A stretch of 64,000 bases of DNA from Chaenocephalus aceratus (Eukaryota > Chordata > Actinopteri > Perciformes > Channichthyidae). The stretch covers positions 20,467,169 to 20,531,168 of the forward strand of contig CM043785.1 in the NCBI GenBank assembly GCA_023974075.1. Direction: 5' to 3'. The notes below the pieces were generated by a model. The model did no database searches. It was not told the DNA's origin and worked only from the letters and a program-made list of their open reading frames with translations. Position numbers and translations under genes: made by a program. Below, piece by piece: positions 41,700 through 53,520 of the stretch. Each line of letters begins with the position of its first letter. The stretch's first letter is position 1.

Positions 41700-42334
41700 G
41701 TAAAAATAACGTAAGTACCATTTGTTAGCATGCTATAATAGATTGAATGAGCAATAATACAAGGATGGTCCGGATCTGGGGGTGGGAGGGTTTATTTTTC
41801 CATAGTTTTGTCCTCTTGTCTGATTGTTGTTATTGTTTGTTTTTTCTGTATTTTTTGTAATTTGTGTTGTATTGGTTGTGATTGTACATTGTATTTTTCT
41901 AAATGTGTATGAATACATTTTTGAAAAACATTTGATCAAGAAAAAAAAAAGGATTTGGTCAGGATCCAGTGTGTAGTTTATTAATTAATCAATGCTCTCT
42001 ACATTAGGAAAACACATACCAGTGTACCAGAGGGAGTCACACACAGCTGTGCCTAGATAACCAAACAAATTGACAAGATAACCAAAATCCTTGAATCTAC
42101 ACACAGCAAATAAACTCAACGAGAAAAAAGAGATCACACATACAGTATAGTCGATATAAAAACTGGCCGCTTCAATCTGAAGAGCAACTCAAACAAAACA
42201 CGGGAGTGTATCTTGTTCTTGTGAACACTAATGTTATCCACAGCATACACAGAGACCACGAAGTTCTTAAGGAGAAAACTATTTGCTAAAACAAAACACG
42301 TTAGTGTACCTTGTTAGCTAGCTGACATTAACGT
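41700..42334. other. Intron-like or intergenic, no recognised feature
   Basis: AT-rich; a poly-A stretch at 41941-41951. No upstream exon of the SWIM gene could be found. Confidence 0.45.
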
Positions 42335-42943
42335 TAAACATTGCACTCATTCGGTTCGCAAACCGAGTGTGAAGCGGCTGGGATGAGGATCAGCACCTCC
42401 AAATCTGAGGCCATGGTTCTCAGCAGGAAACCGATGGACTGTCCACTCCAAGTAGGGAATGAGTCCTTACCCCAAGTGAAGGAGTTCAAGTATCTCGGGG
42501 TCTTGTTCTCGAGTGAGGGAACAATGGAGCTTGAGATGGGCCGGAGAATCGGAGCAGCGGGAGCGGTACTGCAGTCGCTTTACCGCACCGTTGTGATGAA
42601 AAGGGAGCTGAGCCAGAAGGCAAAGCTCTCTGTCTACCGGGCCATTTTCAGTTCCTACCCTCACCTATGGTCATGAAGGATGGGTCATGACCGAAAGAAC
42701 GAGATCGCGGACCCTCCCTAGGGAGGTGTTCCAGGCACGTCCAGCTGGGAAGAGACCAAGGGGTAGACCTAGGACCAGGTGGAGGGATTATATCTCTTCG
42801 CTGGCCTGGGAGCGCCTTGGGATCCCCCAGTCAGAGCTGGTTGATGTCGCCAGGGAAAAGAAAGTTTGGGGCTCTCTGCTGGAACTGCTACCCCCCGCGA
42901 CCCGACCACGGATAAGCGGGAGAAGATGGATGGATGGATGGAT
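42335..42943 (+). pseudogene. Rex3/RTE-like LINE 3' end
   Basis: The first frame (42341-42676) has ECEAAGMRISTSKSEAM, FKYLGVLFSSEG and VYRAIFSSY blocks of the RT C-terminal region. The second (42687-42974) has LPREVFQARPAGKRPRGRPR followed by TRWRDYISSLAWERLGIP. About 50 codons between TERTRSR and LPREVF are missing. The 3' end is a (GATG)n run at 42926-42942, the typical tail of Rex3 elements. Confidence 0.85.
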
Positions 42944-42945
42944 TG

Positions 42946-43689
42946 CACTCATATTACTCACCGAAACCTTGTAAAGCCGGTCCCGCTGCTCTTACAGAAC
43001 CGACTAACTCCCATTTCGTGTATGTACAGCTCTCAACATGCCCAGACTTGTAGTGATTTTCCACCTTGTTTTATACTTTTCGCCTCATTCTGAAAGAAAC
43101 AGGTGAAATTTGCTAACGTGACGGCCATCTTTGTGATGGTGACGCGTATTGTGCGAGACCAGAGACCTGTAGTTCACTGAGCGGTTTCACACAAAAAATG
43201 TGTAACTTCACAGTTTTACGACACATTTTTATTTTTTTTACTTGCAAAATGTTCTTTTAAATTGACAAACATCATATGTGTCATTCGTGGCACAATTCAA
43301 ACGGGATTAAAAGATAACTTTTCTCTCTCCATTGACTTCAATGTATAATTTTCCGCTTCCGGGGTCCCATGGAGGCTCCCGGAAGGGGAGGGACTTCGCC
43401 TCTCTATAGCTTGACCTTGAAAGTACATCTTATCTTGTAGCCATCTTGCATCTTCTCTTCCATGCAATGCATCATGCTCCGGACACACATATTAATCCAA
43501 AAATATTTTAATTCATAAATGTTAGACCCAAAATAATTATATTACCAGTAAGAAATTACCGTTTCAACAATTGTTTGTATTTATGTATGTATTGAATTGT
43601 GCAGATTTATTGTGATATTTTGGGGTTAAATGTAAAAAAATAAATGAATTTTTTAAATGAAAAAAAAATATGAATTACTACCTCAACTA
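42946..43689. other. No recognised feature
   Basis: No gene or repeat homologue seen; AT-rich towards the 3' end. Confidence 0.45.
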
Positions 43690-45085
43690 CAAAAATGGAG
43701 TTGATTATTTTGATTATTTTTGTAATTGTGTCTGTCAATTCCTCACAGACATGACCAAAGGTGGTTTTATCAAACAGAAAACAGTGTGTTTTTGGTCAAC
43801 GGTACCAAATCCCCCTACCTTGTCAACCCTGTTGGGGTTACACAACGTTCCATTCTTGGACCATTACTGTTTTCGCTGTACATTAATGACTTGCCGAATA
43901 TATGTCCTGAGTTGAATGTGCAAATGTGTGCCGATGATGCGGTCATCTTTGTACATGGGAAAAAAAACTGAAATGATCTCATCCTGTCTCTCAAATGCTT
44001 TGGACAAGGTTCAACACTGGCTGAACAACATTTGCTTACAGTTAAATGCAAAAAAAAACCAGTATGCATGATGTTCAGTAAACAACCAGTCAAAAATCGA
44101 AGGATCCAACGTGTTTTTAAACGGAGCAGAAATAGAAACTAGTCCCCCACTTCAAGTATCTTGGAGTCATAATGGACTCGAACTTGACTTTTAAGAAACA
44201 TATTAAGAAAATATTCAATACCATTCAATTCAACTTGCAACATTTTAAACAAATTAGACCTTTCTTACAATGCTGCAAAGTCATACCTGCACTGTATGAT
44301 TCTATTCCACATTGAATACTGTTTTACAAAACTGGTCGTTTGCTTGTGCCACAAACCTGAAACCTATAGAACAGCGGTACAAGAGAGCTATCAAGGTTTT
44401 TGACAGAAAGCCAAATTCATACCACAACTGTACCATCCTTGAAAAACACAATTTCTTGAGTTTTAACAATTTTAAGTCTTTTAAAAGTATGTGTTTTTTT
44501 TATAAATGTTTACATGGACTGGCCCCCCCTCCCTTAGGGGAATTCATCCACAAAAAAACACTGGAAGCTGCACTAGGTCAGAAACCAGAGGAGACTGTGA
44601 AGTCCACCGTAGACGGACCACTTTCGGTCAAAATGTTCTATCAATTAAGGGCAGCTCTTTGTGGAATAGCCTCCCAACTGAGATACGGGATTGTCCCACT
44701 CTCAATAGCTTTAAAGGTCCCTTTAAAAGAATGGTTGAGAAACAAACAGACGTGCAATCACCGCTAAATGCACTTTAATACAGGGGTATCTCCTCTCGCA
44801 CTTTATGTAGCTCTTTTATCTTCTCCTGGACTTTATATGTCGTAGCTGATACATTGTACGTGGTTAATGCTTGTATATGCTGCTCATGCGCTTTCTGCAT
44901 ATCATGTATTTATTTTTGCTATGTATATAAATGTCATGTTCTTAAATGTTGTATGTGAGGGACTAAGAATGTAAATTAGCTCAAAGCTAACATCCGGCAT
45001 GTTTACATTTTAAAGCATTATTTGTTTTAAATGTTCATCAATGTGCATTGCCCCTCTTCAAATAAACGATGAAATGAAATTAAAA
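43690..45085 (+). pseudogene. L2/CR1-like LINE, 5'-truncated and frameshifted
   Basis: RT is recognisable from SVFLVNGTKSPYLVNPVGVT, then RSILGPLLFSLYINDLPNIC and the catalytic CADD (YADD in relatives), broken by an A-run shift at 43962. LNAKK, FKYLGVIMDSNLTFKKHI (near 44155) and a C-terminal domain at 44312-44767 (NWSFACATNLKPIEQRYKRA, FYKCLHGLAPPPLGEF) follow in other frames. The 3' end has CTTCAAATAAACGATGAAAT and a TGAAA tail near 45080. Multiple one-base indels in homopolymers show decay. Confidence 0.85.
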
Positions 45086-45694
45086 AGATTGATAATATTA
45101 CAGATATACAATCTGAATTCCAAGTAATATTCAGCAACACCAAAAAGAAGCACAGTACAAAACACAACATAAACAAAAACAGTGTAAGCAGTAAACATAT
45201 CTCCTTTATGTCTAAAAGGTCCTATTTGACTAAATGTTGCTTTGACATAATGATATATCGCTAATTAAAATAAATGTCAAGTAGTACTAATAGTGGTAGA
45301 AGTAGTGGTAGTATGCTAAAGCATATTTTAAATTACACCTGTCTTACTTATAAATACACTGGTGGTATATGGCTTTTTGTCGAATTCCACCATCTGCCTA
45401 CATCCCGTGATGGAAATGAATGTGTGAATTGAAATCCTGTGCCATAATCCATCTTTAAAAATGTCCTCATCCATCTTACTGTCATTAGGATGCCATATCT
45501 CTTTCAAACATTCATGTGCAAGAGGGGTACAAAAATAGGGAAGTACAAATGTATCTCTAACTCAGAGCCTTGTTGAAACCGTTGTGCTTTCCCGTGTACA
45601 TCTGTAAAGTGGTTATTCATCTTTGCTACTGCTGTAATTTATCCTTGTTATATCTGCCTGCTATGAAAACAAACATGCCAGATGCTCAGATGCT
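45086..45694. other. No recognised feature
   Basis: AT-rich, no coding or repeat signal. Confidence 0.45.
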
Positions 45695-45711
45695 CACACA
45701 CACACACACAC

Positions 45712-45757
<46 letters not shown>
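45695..45757. repeat. (CA)n microsatellite
   Basis: Nearly perfect CA run at the edge of repeat family copy B. Confidence 0.95.
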
Positions 45758-48186
45758 AACACGTTCTCACTCCCATCCCGTCACATATTGACGGACGGTC
45801 AGGGCCCCTCCCCGTCGCTATATTACGTACAGGGTACCCTTTGCCCGTCAGGCTTCTACGGGCAGGGCGTCCCATAGACCTTCATTGCGGACAGCGGACC
45901 CTTGACCGTCAGGCTTCTACGGGCAGGGCGTCCCATAGACCTTCATAGACCACGTGATCAACAATGATGGCCGACCTTCGTGTTATTCTCGGTGGAAAAA
46001 TGCCTATTTTAAGGTTCATTTGGCCATTAAAATGCGTTTTGATGTCATTTTATGCGAGTAATGAGTTTTTATTTCTGATTATTTGTGCAGTACATGTACA
46101 TGATGTTTAGTTTGCTAGTTATGACGAAGATACTTCATGAATGTGTACACATTCATGGTTGCTAAGGTGGTTGCTATGGACGCTATAACAGCTCCCAGAC
46201 CACGTGATCAACAACAATGGCCGACCTTCGTGTTATTCCTCGGTGGAAAATGCCTATTTAAGGTTCATTTAGCCATTAAAAATGCGTTTTGATGTCATTT
46301 TATGCGAGTAATGAGTTTTTATTTCTGATTATTTGTGCAGTACATGTACATGATGTTTAGTTTGCTAGTTATGACGAAGATTACTTCATGAATGCTAACG
46401 TTTTTTGGTGGAAATGTGTTTTTTCACAGCAAAGTCACCCTCTGTACTTGGACTTATTGGGAGAATCTAAAGGCAAGAACATCCCAAATATTCATTTAGG
46501 TATTATTTTAGACCTTTAGTGTTACCGTCTGTGGAGGAAAATACATGGGGCTCAGCGCCTCGTATTTTAAAATCTTTTTTTCCTTCTAATTTGTTATTCT
46601 TTTCAAAATAACACACTGTTATTTACTCACCAATAACACACAATTATCCTTGCTTTTATTTATTGGTTTAATTCCATAATCTGGTCTTTTTTGGCGTTCG
46701 TCAGGAACTGAATTTCAATATAAAAATAACCGGAAACAGACGTAGGCATTTCGAGCGATTACCCAAGATCCTCAGCTACGCTGATTGGATGTTTTAGCCG
46801 CAATGCATGCTGGGATTTGGTGTTTATATTATATGAAATCCGGAAAACATTTTAAAAGAATAAAATAATACTTAATTCCGAATGCTCTTGCTTTTCTCTT
46901 TGAAAGTCATCACATAACGGCATTGTAAATACACGGTTCGGCTGCATTAAATATTACAGATCTGCCGTAGTTCTTTATGTATCGAGCCCCTGATGAGAAG
47001 ACCTTTGGAAAAACTGAAGAAATGCCGCCGAAACTGAATACTTGACAATGGATCATAAATATATCAACAATTAAAAAACATCTTCAATTTCTCTTCATAC
47101 AATACGTCTCCTTGCAGTATCAACACTAATTCGGCTGACTTTTACATTTGATATAATTCATAGATAGGTTATATTTACACCATAACGGCCCCTACACACG
47201 GCAGCATGCGTTGCCGCTTCAACGCTTCTGCCCATTCACTTGAATGGGGTGACGTCACGATTCGCCGAACTGCATTGTGGGAGCAAAGCGTAGCTTCTCT
47301 CGAGGTGCTCGCTGCAAAAGTAGAGCAATGTTCTACTTTTGCCGCCTCGACGGAGGCGTCAGCCAATCAAATCCCTCGTATGTAAATATGACAGTACAAG
47401 CAGTAGCCAATCAAAACCGAGTGTATGTTGGGAGAGCCAGACCGCAGTTATTTCCCATATGTCAACAAAAGGAGGAGAAAATGATCGTGGCGGTAGGGAA
47501 CATACAGGGATACAAACCGGAGGAGCCAGGCATGGGGGGACGGTGGCAAAGACAGTGGGGAAACTGGTAGGTTTTCGCTTGTTGGGGAGTTTATATCCAG
47601 TGTATTTCGTTTGACTGGACAGCTAGCAAGCATAGACAGTATATTTAGCCCGCATGGATGTAGCATGAATGCTTTGCTGTATGTCCGGGGCGGGACATTC
47701 ATGTGGTGGTTGTTGGTCGGGCCTGCTCGCGTTGACTCCCCAAGCTCAAGGACACGCCACCTCCAAGCGGCAAAGCACGCCGCCGCGTGTGTAGGGGCCG
47801 TAACGGTGCCACAGCTGATATAAAAGGACTTGTAGTTTTTTGAAAGATATTTACTGATTTGAATTGGATGAATTTTGAATGTAAAAATGTAAATACGAGT
47901 CTGATACTAGTATAGCAAATGCTGTAAATTATGTGAAAGCATGAATAAAACTACACATCTTCAGATGTTGTAATACAAGTGTCTGTGTGTACCTGTGTGC
48001 ACGCCCTAGTGGTTAAAGCACGTTATTGAATTATTGTTTTTATGTGTTATATTTGATTAAAAAAAATATTAAGAGTACATATACTTTCATAGGGGGAAAG
48101 TAGAAGGTCTGTGATAGAAATATAGAATATAAAAAATCAAGAAGATACTATAAGTGATCTCTACAATAAAACAGTTTAGTGCAGGA
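45758..48186 (+). mobile_element. Microsatellite-bounded repeat family, copy B
   Basis: Colinear with copy A (3572-6205), including the 62-bp and 246-bp internal duplications, but lacking the 835-bp transposon of copy A and containing a Harbinger-like MITE at 47186-47800 that copy A lacks. It ends ACAGTTTAGTGCAG, where the match to copy A stops. Confidence 0.8.
47186..47800. mobile_element. Harbinger-like MITE with TAA duplication
   Basis: Ends CGGCCCCTACACACG and its exact inverted copy, flanked by TAA at 47183-47185 and 47801-47803. Copy A at about 4998 has the uninterrupted ATAACGGTGCACAG. A 3-bp TAA target and 15-bp inverted ends fit PIF/Harbinger. The interior is GC-rich with no transposase. 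Confidence 0.88.
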
Positions 48187-49351
48187 TGTACAAAGATATT
48201 AATAGGAGGAGGTGCAAAACAGAAAAACGAATTAACCTTTATTTAAACATTAAATAAAAGATTAACATCTTCTTTTAAATAAGAAAAACACGTTGGGGGG
48301 TATCTATCTACAGATAAATATTAAGCCTGACAAAGTACTTAACGTCTAATATATTGCTTTCCTGCAATGTTAACTATGTTGAAGCACTTATTTTAACTGA
48401 TATTATACATATGGATTATACTCTTATGTATGTAGATAGAATAAGAAATGTGCAGAATATGACAGTTTAATGGTGGAGGTACACACATATTGATAGATGT
48501 CTTGTAATGCACTGTTGAGGGAACTGTGACCCAAGTTTTTCATTCATTGCATAACTACACCGTAGTTGTGTATATGATATGTCAATAAACCTTTAAAATC
48601 TTGAAAATCTTGAAAGGGATGTGCAAAATAGCCATAATATCAGTCTTTAATTAACTATTAGTAGAGAATAACGAGTAATTAATATACTTTATTACTCGTT
48701 TCCATTCATGTCAATTGCAGATACATGTTTAGTCTTCTCAAGCACCAACTATCAAATATCTCTCCTGATTGTTGGCACTTGACAATCACCTTCCCTGAAT
48801 TTTACTCAGGTGTAACTAAAGTCTGATTTAAGGGTTGTTTATAGTTCACATCATTAATCAGAATCTGCAAAGTAACTCAAATAAGTGTAGTGGAGTAAAA
48901 ATACCAGGTTAACCTCTGAATTGTAGTGGAGTAGAATTACAAAGTATCAATGAGCTGTCATGTGGGTATATTAATGCTATATATTGATGCTGCGCATTAT
49001 GGACAGCGATTTTCACCCATTTATTAATTATATGTTTTACCAATGTGTTTAATACTGGCAACTTCTAATTGTGGGAAAAACGAAAACGTTCAGTAGAGAC
49101 GTCCCATAGAACATTTTGCGAAACACAATAGTGTAGTGTGTAGTTCTGGGGGGGCGTTCGATTCCAGTTTTGGATAGTCTGGCGTGGTTCGTTCCATTTC
49201 ACACAGCTGTTTGACGCTCTGTGTAACCTTACGGGGACTGTAGTCCTAAACGATAGCTGGGATTATGGGTAGTGTAGTGTCTTCGGCCATCCTAAACTCA
49301 GAAATGTTGACAATCGCAATGATGCTCGAATGTCCCTTATAGGCCTACGTC
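48187..49351. other. No recognised gene; possible retroelement 3' end
   Basis: At 48580-48616 a CAATAAACCTTTAAAATCTT sequence followed by a repeated ATCTTGAAA looks like the 3' terminus of a retroelement, but no coding part precedes it. Confidence 0.4.
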
Positions 49352-50280
49352 TGTTTCCGGTTATTTCTATTTTGAAATTCAGTTCCTGACGAACGCCAAA
49401 AAAGACCGAGATTATGAATTAAACCAATAAATAAAGCAAGGATAAGTGTGTTATTGGTAAGTAAATAACAGTGTGTTTTATTTGAAAAGAATAACAAATT
49501 AGAAGGAAAAAAGATTTTAAAAATACGAGGCTCTGAGCCCCATGTATTTTCCTCACAGACGGCAACACTAAAGGTCTAAAATAAAGACCTAAATGAATAT
49601 TTGGGATGTTTTTGCCTTTAGATTCTCCCAATAATCCAAGTACAGAGGGTGACTTTGCTGTGAAAAAAACACATTTCCACCAAAAAAACGTTAGCATTCA
49701 TGAAGTAATCTTCGTCATAACTAGCAAACTAAACATCATGTACATGTACTGCACAAAATCAGAAATAAAAACTCCTTACTCGCATAAAATGACATCAAAA
49801 TGCATTTTAATGGCCAAATGAACCTTAAAATAGGCATTTTCCACCGAGAATAACACGAAGGTTGGCCATTGTTGTTGATCACGTGGTCTGGGAGCTGTTG
49901 CAGCGTCCATAGCAACCACCTTAGCAACCATGAATGTGTACACATTCATGAAGTAATCTTCGTCATAACTAGCAAACTAAACATCATGTACATGTACTGC
50001 ACAAATAATCAGTAATAAAAACTCATTACTCGCATAAAATGACATCAAAATGCATTTTAATGGCCAAATGAACCTTAAAATAGGCATTATGAAGGTCTAT
50101 GGGACGCCCTGCCCGTGGAAGCCTGACGGTCAAGGGGTCCGCTGTCCGCAATGAAGGTCTATGGGACGCCCTGCCCGTAGAAGCCTGATGGGCGAAGGGT
50201 ACCCTGTACGTAATATAGCGACGGGGAGGGGCCCTGACCGTCCGTCAATACGTGACGGGATGGGAGTGAGAACGTGTTGC
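49352..50280 (-). mobile_element. Microsatellite-bounded repeat family, copy C (inverted)
   Basis: Matches copy A from the CACGTTCTCACTCCCATC end to about position 4560 of copy A, in reverse. It stops abruptly at CCTACGTCTGTTTCCGG near 49348, so the inner half is missing. Confidence 0.8.
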
Positions 50281-50281
50281 T

Positions 50282-50285
<4 letters not shown>

Positions 50286-50361
<76 letters not shown>
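50286..50361. repeat. (CA)n microsatellite
   Basis: Two CA runs separated by one CACACC interruption, at the edge of copy C. Confidence 0.95.
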
Positions 50362-50363
<2 letters not shown>

Positions 50364-50600
50364 TAAAATACTATAAAAAATGAAGTCCGCTGTGATGTCT
50401 CAAAACGTAATGAGAACGTTTTTTCAGCAGCAGCAATAAATGTAGAAGGTTGACACCAACTTTGGATCTTCTTAGATACATTATTGCTACTTTTCTTTAA
50501 GGTGAAAGTGTTACGATGTGTGAAGCAGGTAGGACCCAAATGCAGATTAACGTAAAAACAATTCCTTTATTCCAAGACTATACTGACAAATACCGAACAG

Positions 50601-51527
50601 TAGTGATGTTATGTTTGCGCCGAGGCTTCGGAGCATGTGTCGAGTAATCCCCGAAGCTTTTTGTGAAGCATGTACCGAGGCTTGTATCATTTTGGGCCAG
50701 TGACGTCACCGATGACAACGAAGCCTCGCTGCCTGTCGATACCACGTGACTGCTTCAGGAAGTGATTCAGATCGGTTGAACCGTTGAACCACAACGCTCA
50801 TAATACCCATGGATGTATACTAAGAACCATATTACCCCTCCTGTACCCGGGCCCGGTGACACGATGGAATCAAGAGAGCTCAGACCCTCACTCATATAGA
50901 GGTCGGAACATGTCATAAGTAGGCTATAAATAGATACAAGCATAAATAAATGTAGGAATAAAAACATCAATAAATACAGGAATACATATGTTGCAGTGTT
51001 TTCAGGGAGCTTTAGTTGTGTGTTGTGGCTCAGCTGGAAAGCAGTTGACTCATGACCACAGGGTCCCTGGTTCAACGACTGAACAATACGTATTTTTTTG
51101 TTTTTATAAAAGCTACAGCTAAATGAGATAATGTAGTTAATAAATGTATTCTTTGATATGGTTTAGCCTTTCTCAGGCTACAACATGGTTAAGTTTACGA
51201 ATATTATTAAGGAATATAAATCCCTCTTTGCAATGTTTACCAGCCTCCTTAGGATTTTCAATCACAATCATTAAACTGTAATAAATACATATTGTTAACA
51301 TGAAAATTTGATTTAATGTTCGTTGTTTAGAGTTATTCTAAGGCTTTACTCATTGGGAACTCGGTATGAGATAGAGCACACTGTTGAGATGTCCAATCTG
51401 CCTGTTTTACACACTTTGACCCAGGGGGGTTTGTGTTCAAATGAAGCCCATGATGAAGCCACATGAGATGAACCCTTTTGCGAACCAATTGGCTGGAAAG
51501 CTTCAAAGCTTCATCTCGCCATCACTA
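50601..51527. mobile_element. hAT-like element with 8-bp TSD in LTR
   Basis: CCGAACAG occurs at 50593-50600 and 51528-51535. The ends are TAGTGATG and its inverse. The other LTR (54430-54445) shows the empty sequence ACCGAACAGAACACTC. No transposase is present. A tRNA-like promoter lies inside at 51026-51079. Confidence 0.88.
51022..51085 (+). ncRNA. tRNA-like sequence with A and B boxes (SINE head or tRNA pseudogene)
   Basis: TGGCTCAGCTGG at 51026-51037 fits the pol III A box and GGTTCAACGAC at 51069-51079 resembles the B box, with 43 bp between their starts as in a tRNA. Acceptor stem pairing is poor, so it is not a working tRNA. Confidence 0.45.
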
Positions 51528-51739
51528 CCGAACAGAACACTCACCGAGGACAAGCCAATACACAAGACAACCCGACAAAGAGAGACAGAAAACCCAGAAC
51601 TTAAATACACCCAGGACTAATCACATAAACAGACAGGTGAGGAGGGAGGAGAAACACATAGCTACCGGGTGAACACAATTGGGTAATCAGAGAGGGAAAC
51701 CGACAGAAAGCAAACAGGCAGGAAACGGGGGTGAACACT

Positions 51740-53017
51740 TTACAAAATAAAACAGGAAACCCAAAGATAGAAAAGGACAAGAAAAATACCAACACAGACA
51801 AATCCTAACAGTACCCCCCACCCCCCCCCCAAGGGACGGATCCCAGACGTCCCAAAACAAAAAACAAAAATCCAAAAACTCAAGCAGCGTGGTGGAGGGG
51901 GTCCGGAGGAGGGACGCATCACTAAGCCACCAGGGTGGGAGGAGGGGTCAGGAGGACGGGACTGAACTGACCGCCCAGGGGCACGGCAGGGGACCAGGAA
52001 GGGTCTCGGGCGGACGGCCCGGGGGCAAGGCAGAGGACCAGGAAGGGGTCTCGGGCGGACGGCCCGGGGGTAAGGCAGAGTCCAAAAAGGGGGATTCGGG
52101 CGGACGGCCTGGGGGCAAGACAGAGTCCAAGGTGGGGACCATGGGGGCCGGGCCCGAGGGCGAAGGCAACGGCAGGAAGAGTCAGGGTACCAGGCCCGAG
52201 GGCGAGGACCGCTGCACTCAGGGGGCCGGGCTCGAGGGCGAAGACCAGACAGCTCCGCAGGCCGGGCAGGAAGGCGCTGACGGGACAGCGCCGGAGGCCG
52301 GGCAGGACCCGGTGTCGGAGCTGGTGAGACAGGCCTCGGCAGGATCCCCCACGTTAGAGGACCAGGACACGGGATTGGCAGGACCCCCGGCAGGAGAGCA
52401 GTCGGTGGGGCCTCCAACGGCACAGGACAAAGGGTTGGCAGGACCCCCGGCAGGAGAGCAGACGGCGGGACCTCCAACGGGACAGGACAAAGGGCCGGCA
52501 GGACCCCCGGCAGGAGAGCAGTCGGTGGAGCCTCCAACGGCACAGGACAAAGGGTTGGCAGGACCCCCGGCAGGAGAGCAGACGGCGGGACCTCCAACGG
52601 GACAGGACAAAGGGCCGGCAGGACCCCCGGCAGGAGAGCAGTCGGCGGGGCCTCCAACGGCACAGGACAAGGAGCTGGCAGGACCCCCGGCAGGAGAGTA
52701 GACGGCGGGACCCCCAACGGGACAGGACAAAGGGTTGGCAGGACCCCCGGCAGGAGAGTAGTCGGCGGTGCCTCCAACGGCACAGGACAAGGAGCTGGCA
52801 GGACCCCCGGCAGGAGAGTAGTCGGCGGTGCCTCCAACGGCACAGGACTAAGAGTTGGCAGGACCCCCGGCAGGAGAGCAGTCGGCGGGACCTCCAACGA
52901 GACAGGACAAGGAGCTGGCAGGCCCCCCGGAAGGAGAGTAGGCGGCGGGACCTCCAACGGGACAGGACACAGGGTTGGCAGGACCCCCGGCAGGAGAGCA
53001 GTCGGCGGGACCCCCAA
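51740..53017 (-). CDS. Proline-rich tandem-repeat frame, 425 codons
   Basis: An uninterrupted frame starting inside the 60-bp minisatellite. About ten 20-residue repeats (PLEVPPTALLPGVLPTLCPV) are followed by a proline/arginine-rich region with four imperfect PPGRPPE-like repeats in another reading (51960-52140) and a short hydrophobic end. It runs through the polypurine tract into the LTR. There is no catalytic motif. No credible start is seen; translation upstream is broken. Whether any protein is made is unknown. The conserved open frame across two copies may result from unit lengths divisible by three rather than selection. Confidence 0.5.
   Translation of the reverse strand: MGVPPTALLPGVLPTLCPVPLEVPPPTLLPGGLPAPCPVSLEVPPTALLPGVLPTLSPVPLEAPPTTLLPGVLPAPCPVPLEAPPTTLLPGVLPTLCPVPLGVPPSTLLPGVLPAPCPVPLEAPPTALLPGVLPALCPVPLEVPPSALLPGVLPTLCPVPLEAPPTALLPGVLPALCPVPLEVPPSALLPGVLPTLCPVPLEAPPTALLPGVLPIPCPGPLTWGILPRPVSPAPTPGPARPPALSRQRLPARPAELSGLRPRARPPECSGPRPRAWYPDSSCRCLRPRARPPWSPPWTLSCPQAVRPNPPFWTLPYPRAVRPRPLPGPLPCPRAVRPRPFLVPCRAPGRSVQSRPPDPSSHPGGLVMRPSSGPPPPRCLSFWIFVFCFGTSGIRPLGGGWGVLLGFVCVGIFLVLFYLWVSCFIL
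51811..51835 (-). promoter_or_regulatory. Polypurine tract of copy 1
   Basis: A C-rich run on the plus strand (a purine run on the minus strand) abuts the LTR at 51810. Confidence 0.75.
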
Positions 53018-53125
53018 CAGGACAGGACATGGAGTTGGCAGGACCCCCGGCAGAAGAGCAGTCTACGGGACCTCCAACGGCACAGGACCTGGGGTTGGCA
53101 GGACCCCCGGCAGAAGTAGTCTGCG
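52340..53125. repeat. 60-bp minisatellite
   Basis: GGCAGGACCCCCGGCAGGAG starts 13 units at exact 60-bp spacing (52378, 52438, ... 53098). The reverse complement of the same unit forms the array at 62640-63345. Confidence 0.96.
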
Positions 53126-53159
53126 GGACCTCCAACAGCACTTCAGTAGGGACTTGAGA

Positions 53160-53520
53160 TGGGACTAGAGAAGGGACTAGGAAAGTGACCTGAGGAGGGA
53201 CTAGGGAAGGGACTAGAGAAGGGACTACAGAGGGGACTAGAGGAGGACTAGAGGACCAGAGGAGGAACTAGAGAAGGCAACTCGAGAGGAGACTCGAGAG
53301 GGGAACTAGATAGGGGACTCGAGGAGGGACTAGAGGAGGGAACTCGAGAGGGGACTGGAGAGGGGACTAGAGAGAGACTAGAGGAGGGACGAGAGGAGGA
53401 ACTAGAGAAGGGAACTCGAGAGGGGAACTAGAGAGGGGACTCGAGGAGGGACTAAAGGAGGGACCAGAGGAGGGACTAAAGAAGGGACTAGAGGAGGGAA
53501 CTCGAGGGGGAACTGGAGAT
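53160..53520. repeat. Degenerate GGGACTAGAGGA repeats
   Basis: Short repeats of about 12-15 bp (GAGGAGGGACTAGAG variants), equivalent to GAGTCCCCTCT repeats of copy 2 at 62030-62640. Confidence 0.9.

Larger units (their letters stand above)
50509..51810 (-). repeat. LTR (3'), split by hAT-like element
   Basis: About 367 bp of LTR around a 927-bp insertion. It matches 54345-56839 after removal of insertions. Confidence 0.88.

Noticed and set aside
51889..52701. 270-codon plus-strand glycine/proline-rich frame
   Set aside because: It is antisense to the LTR element's direction and follows from the 60-bp repeat being open in several frames.
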